6,106 nucleotides of DNA from Candidatus Hydrogenedentota bacterium (lineage in GTDB: Bacteria; UBA8481; J006), in contig RFFU01000128.1 in assembly GCA_003697085.1 (NCBI GenBank), forward strand, positions 1 through 6,106. Reading direction: 5' to 3'. Numbering within the stretch: position 1 is the first letter of the stretch; each line of letters opens with the position of its first letter. The position numbers were made by a program, and so were the translations under genes. Below the pieces are notes generated by a model. The model saw only the letters and a program-made list of their open reading frames with translations. It did no database searches and had not been told where the DNA came from. Of this stretch, positions 5,186-6,106 are shown piece by piece.

Positions 5186-6106
5186 CCTTCACTCTCCCGA
5201 TCCAGAACGCGAAGAGCGACAGGGCAACGGCGACGAAGGCGTAGACCGCCAAGGCCGCCCACAGGCGCAACACCATCGCAACAACGGCGGCCGCGCTGAG
5301 GCAGACCGTCACGCCTCCCAACAGACCCACCGCCGCCCTGTCCGAAAACCCCATCTTCTTAAGCCGCAACGCGACGTGATCCTCACTCCCCCGAAACGGC
5401 GACCGTCCCTTCCGGAGCCGGAAGAGAATGACGAGGATCGTATCGTAGATCGGAACACCGAGAATCAGGACCGGAGCGAGAAGCGCGATATTGTTGAAGG
5501 TCGTATAGGAGCCCATAATCGTGCCGGCCGCGAGGAAGAAGCCCAGGGTTTGCGAGCCGGCGTCGCCCATAAAGATCTTCGCCGGAGGGAAATTGAAGAG
5601 GAGGAAGGCCGTCGCGGCCGCAAAGACGCTCGTCCCCATCACCGCCAATGTCACGTCTTCGTTGAGAAGGCCGACGAGAGCCAGGGTGATACCCGCCGCG
5701 CCGCAGATCATTCCCGCCAAACCGTCCAGAATATCGATGATGTTCACTGCGTTGATCACTCCGACGATCCACAGGATCGTAAGGACGAGATTGAGCCAGA
5801 CGGGCAGGACCTTCACATCGAGGTGAACACCGCCCAGCAGCACGACCACGGCGGCCGTGAACTGAAAAAGGAATTTCGGAAACGGGCCCAGCGGGCGCGC
5901 GTCATCCACCATTCCACCGAGGAAAACGATCCCGCCGCCGGTCAGAAGCGCATGAAACGAGCCGAAGGCCGGCTCTCCCGTTCCTCGCGTCCAGAGTCCT
6001 ACCGCCGCCAAGGAACAAAGAATTCCCGCGAAAATCCCGACCCCTCCTCCGTAAGGAACAACGCGTTCGTGCTTCTTCAAGCCCCCCGGACGATCCACCC
6101 ACCCCC
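5178..6106 (-). CDS. WecA/TagO-type polyprenyl-phosphate sugar-1-phosphate transferase, 5' end outside window
   Basis: Polytopic membrane enzyme that joins a UDP-HexNAc sugar-1-phosphate to undecaprenyl phosphate, the first step of O-antigen, teichoic acid or other surface glycan synthesis. The frame is open to the window edge, so the first membrane helix and true start are missing; GTG at 6098 is only an internal candidate, since RPGGLKKHERVVPYGGG is the conserved cytoplasmic loop after helix 1. Counting from that GTG: GGMVDDARPLGP with the Mg2+-binding DD at 65-66, NAVNIIDILDGLAGM at 116-130, IFMGDAGS at 175-182, and a C-terminal loop SPFRGSEDHVALRL near 233-246. About nine hydrophobic helices alternate with these loops. 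The last loop has HVAL where WecA and TagO have HxHH, and DILD replaces the usual DGxD. MraY is unlikely because its HHxE loop is absent. It heads the visible operon with coaE and the phosphatidyltransferase. Confidence 0.93.
   Translation of the reverse strand, partial: GWVDRPGGLKKHERVVPYGGGVGIFAGILCSLAAVGLWTRGTGEPAFGSFHALLTGGGIVFLGGMVDDARPLGPFPKFLFQFTAAVVVLLGGVHLDVKVLPVWLNLVLTILWIVGVINAVNIIDILDGLAGMICGAAGITLALVGLLNEDVTLAVMGTSVFAAATAFLLFNFPPAKIFMGDAGSQTLGFFLAAGTIMGSYTTFNNIALLAPVLILGVPIYDTILVILFRLRKGRSPFRGSEDHVALRLKKMGFSDRAAVGLLGGVTVCLSAAAVVAMVLRLWAALAVYAFVAVALSLFAFWIGRVKVE

Noticed and set aside
3992-5299. 435-codon + strand open frame
   Set aside because: It crosses three clearly identified minus-strand genes and is Arg/Pro/Ser-rich without motifs, a GC-driven shadow.

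Overview
The window reads as ordinary bacterial chromosome with a mobile and decayed left half and a conserved housekeeping right half. Base composition is moderately GC-rich by eye. CoaE, a WecA-type sugar-phosphate transferase and short palindromic intergenic repeats point to a bacterium. The palindrome style (GGAG/CTCC-flanked, containing GCGGGCAGGATGCCCGC) recalls environmental lineages such as the PVC group, Omnitrophota or Sumerlaeota, but this is recollection of style and only weak taxonomic evidence.

Left part (1-1400, + strand): an IS110-family transposase, cut by the window edge at its 5' end and broken by a one-base frame change near 255-276, exactly at the KTDxxDA catalytic motif. 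It keeps the Transposase_20 domain and its serine, but lacks the last catalytic aspartate in either reading. The open frame ends in a strong GAAA-capped hairpin. 1401-1772 has no gene, but holds palindromic repeats and a possible promoter and operator.

Middle part (1773-3113): a small XRE repressor (1773-1997) overlaps by ATGA a radC fragment that keeps only the N-terminal motif. On the minus strand follow a VapC C-terminal fossil (2204-2416) and a complete vapBC toxin-antitoxin pair (vapB 2874-3113, vapC 2449-2877). VapC appears to start at a CTG overlapping the antitoxin stop; the more obvious TTG start would remove the first catalytic aspartate. The vapB promoter lies so close to the start codon that the mRNA should be nearly leaderless.

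Spacer (3114-3489): eight GGAAA units in tandem, then a run of at least four different short palindromes and a diverged GTCATTCCGAG-type repeat. One palindrome matches the one at 1643-1662, with the two differences falling on paired positions.

Right part (3490-6106, minus strand): a likely operon in the order WecA/TagO-type polyprenyl-phosphate sugar-1-phosphate transferase (5' end outside the window), coaE (TTG start overlapping by 8 nt), then a CDP-alcohol phosphatidyltransferase with its own strong ribosome binding site. The two membrane enzymes make lipid-linked glycan and phospholipid; CoaE makes CoA, which feeds lipid synthesis. I saw no clear sign of a new multi-gene system. The points most worth checking are the CTG-started VapC, the near-leaderless vapBC transcript, the pentanucleotide repeat beside it and the palindrome family.
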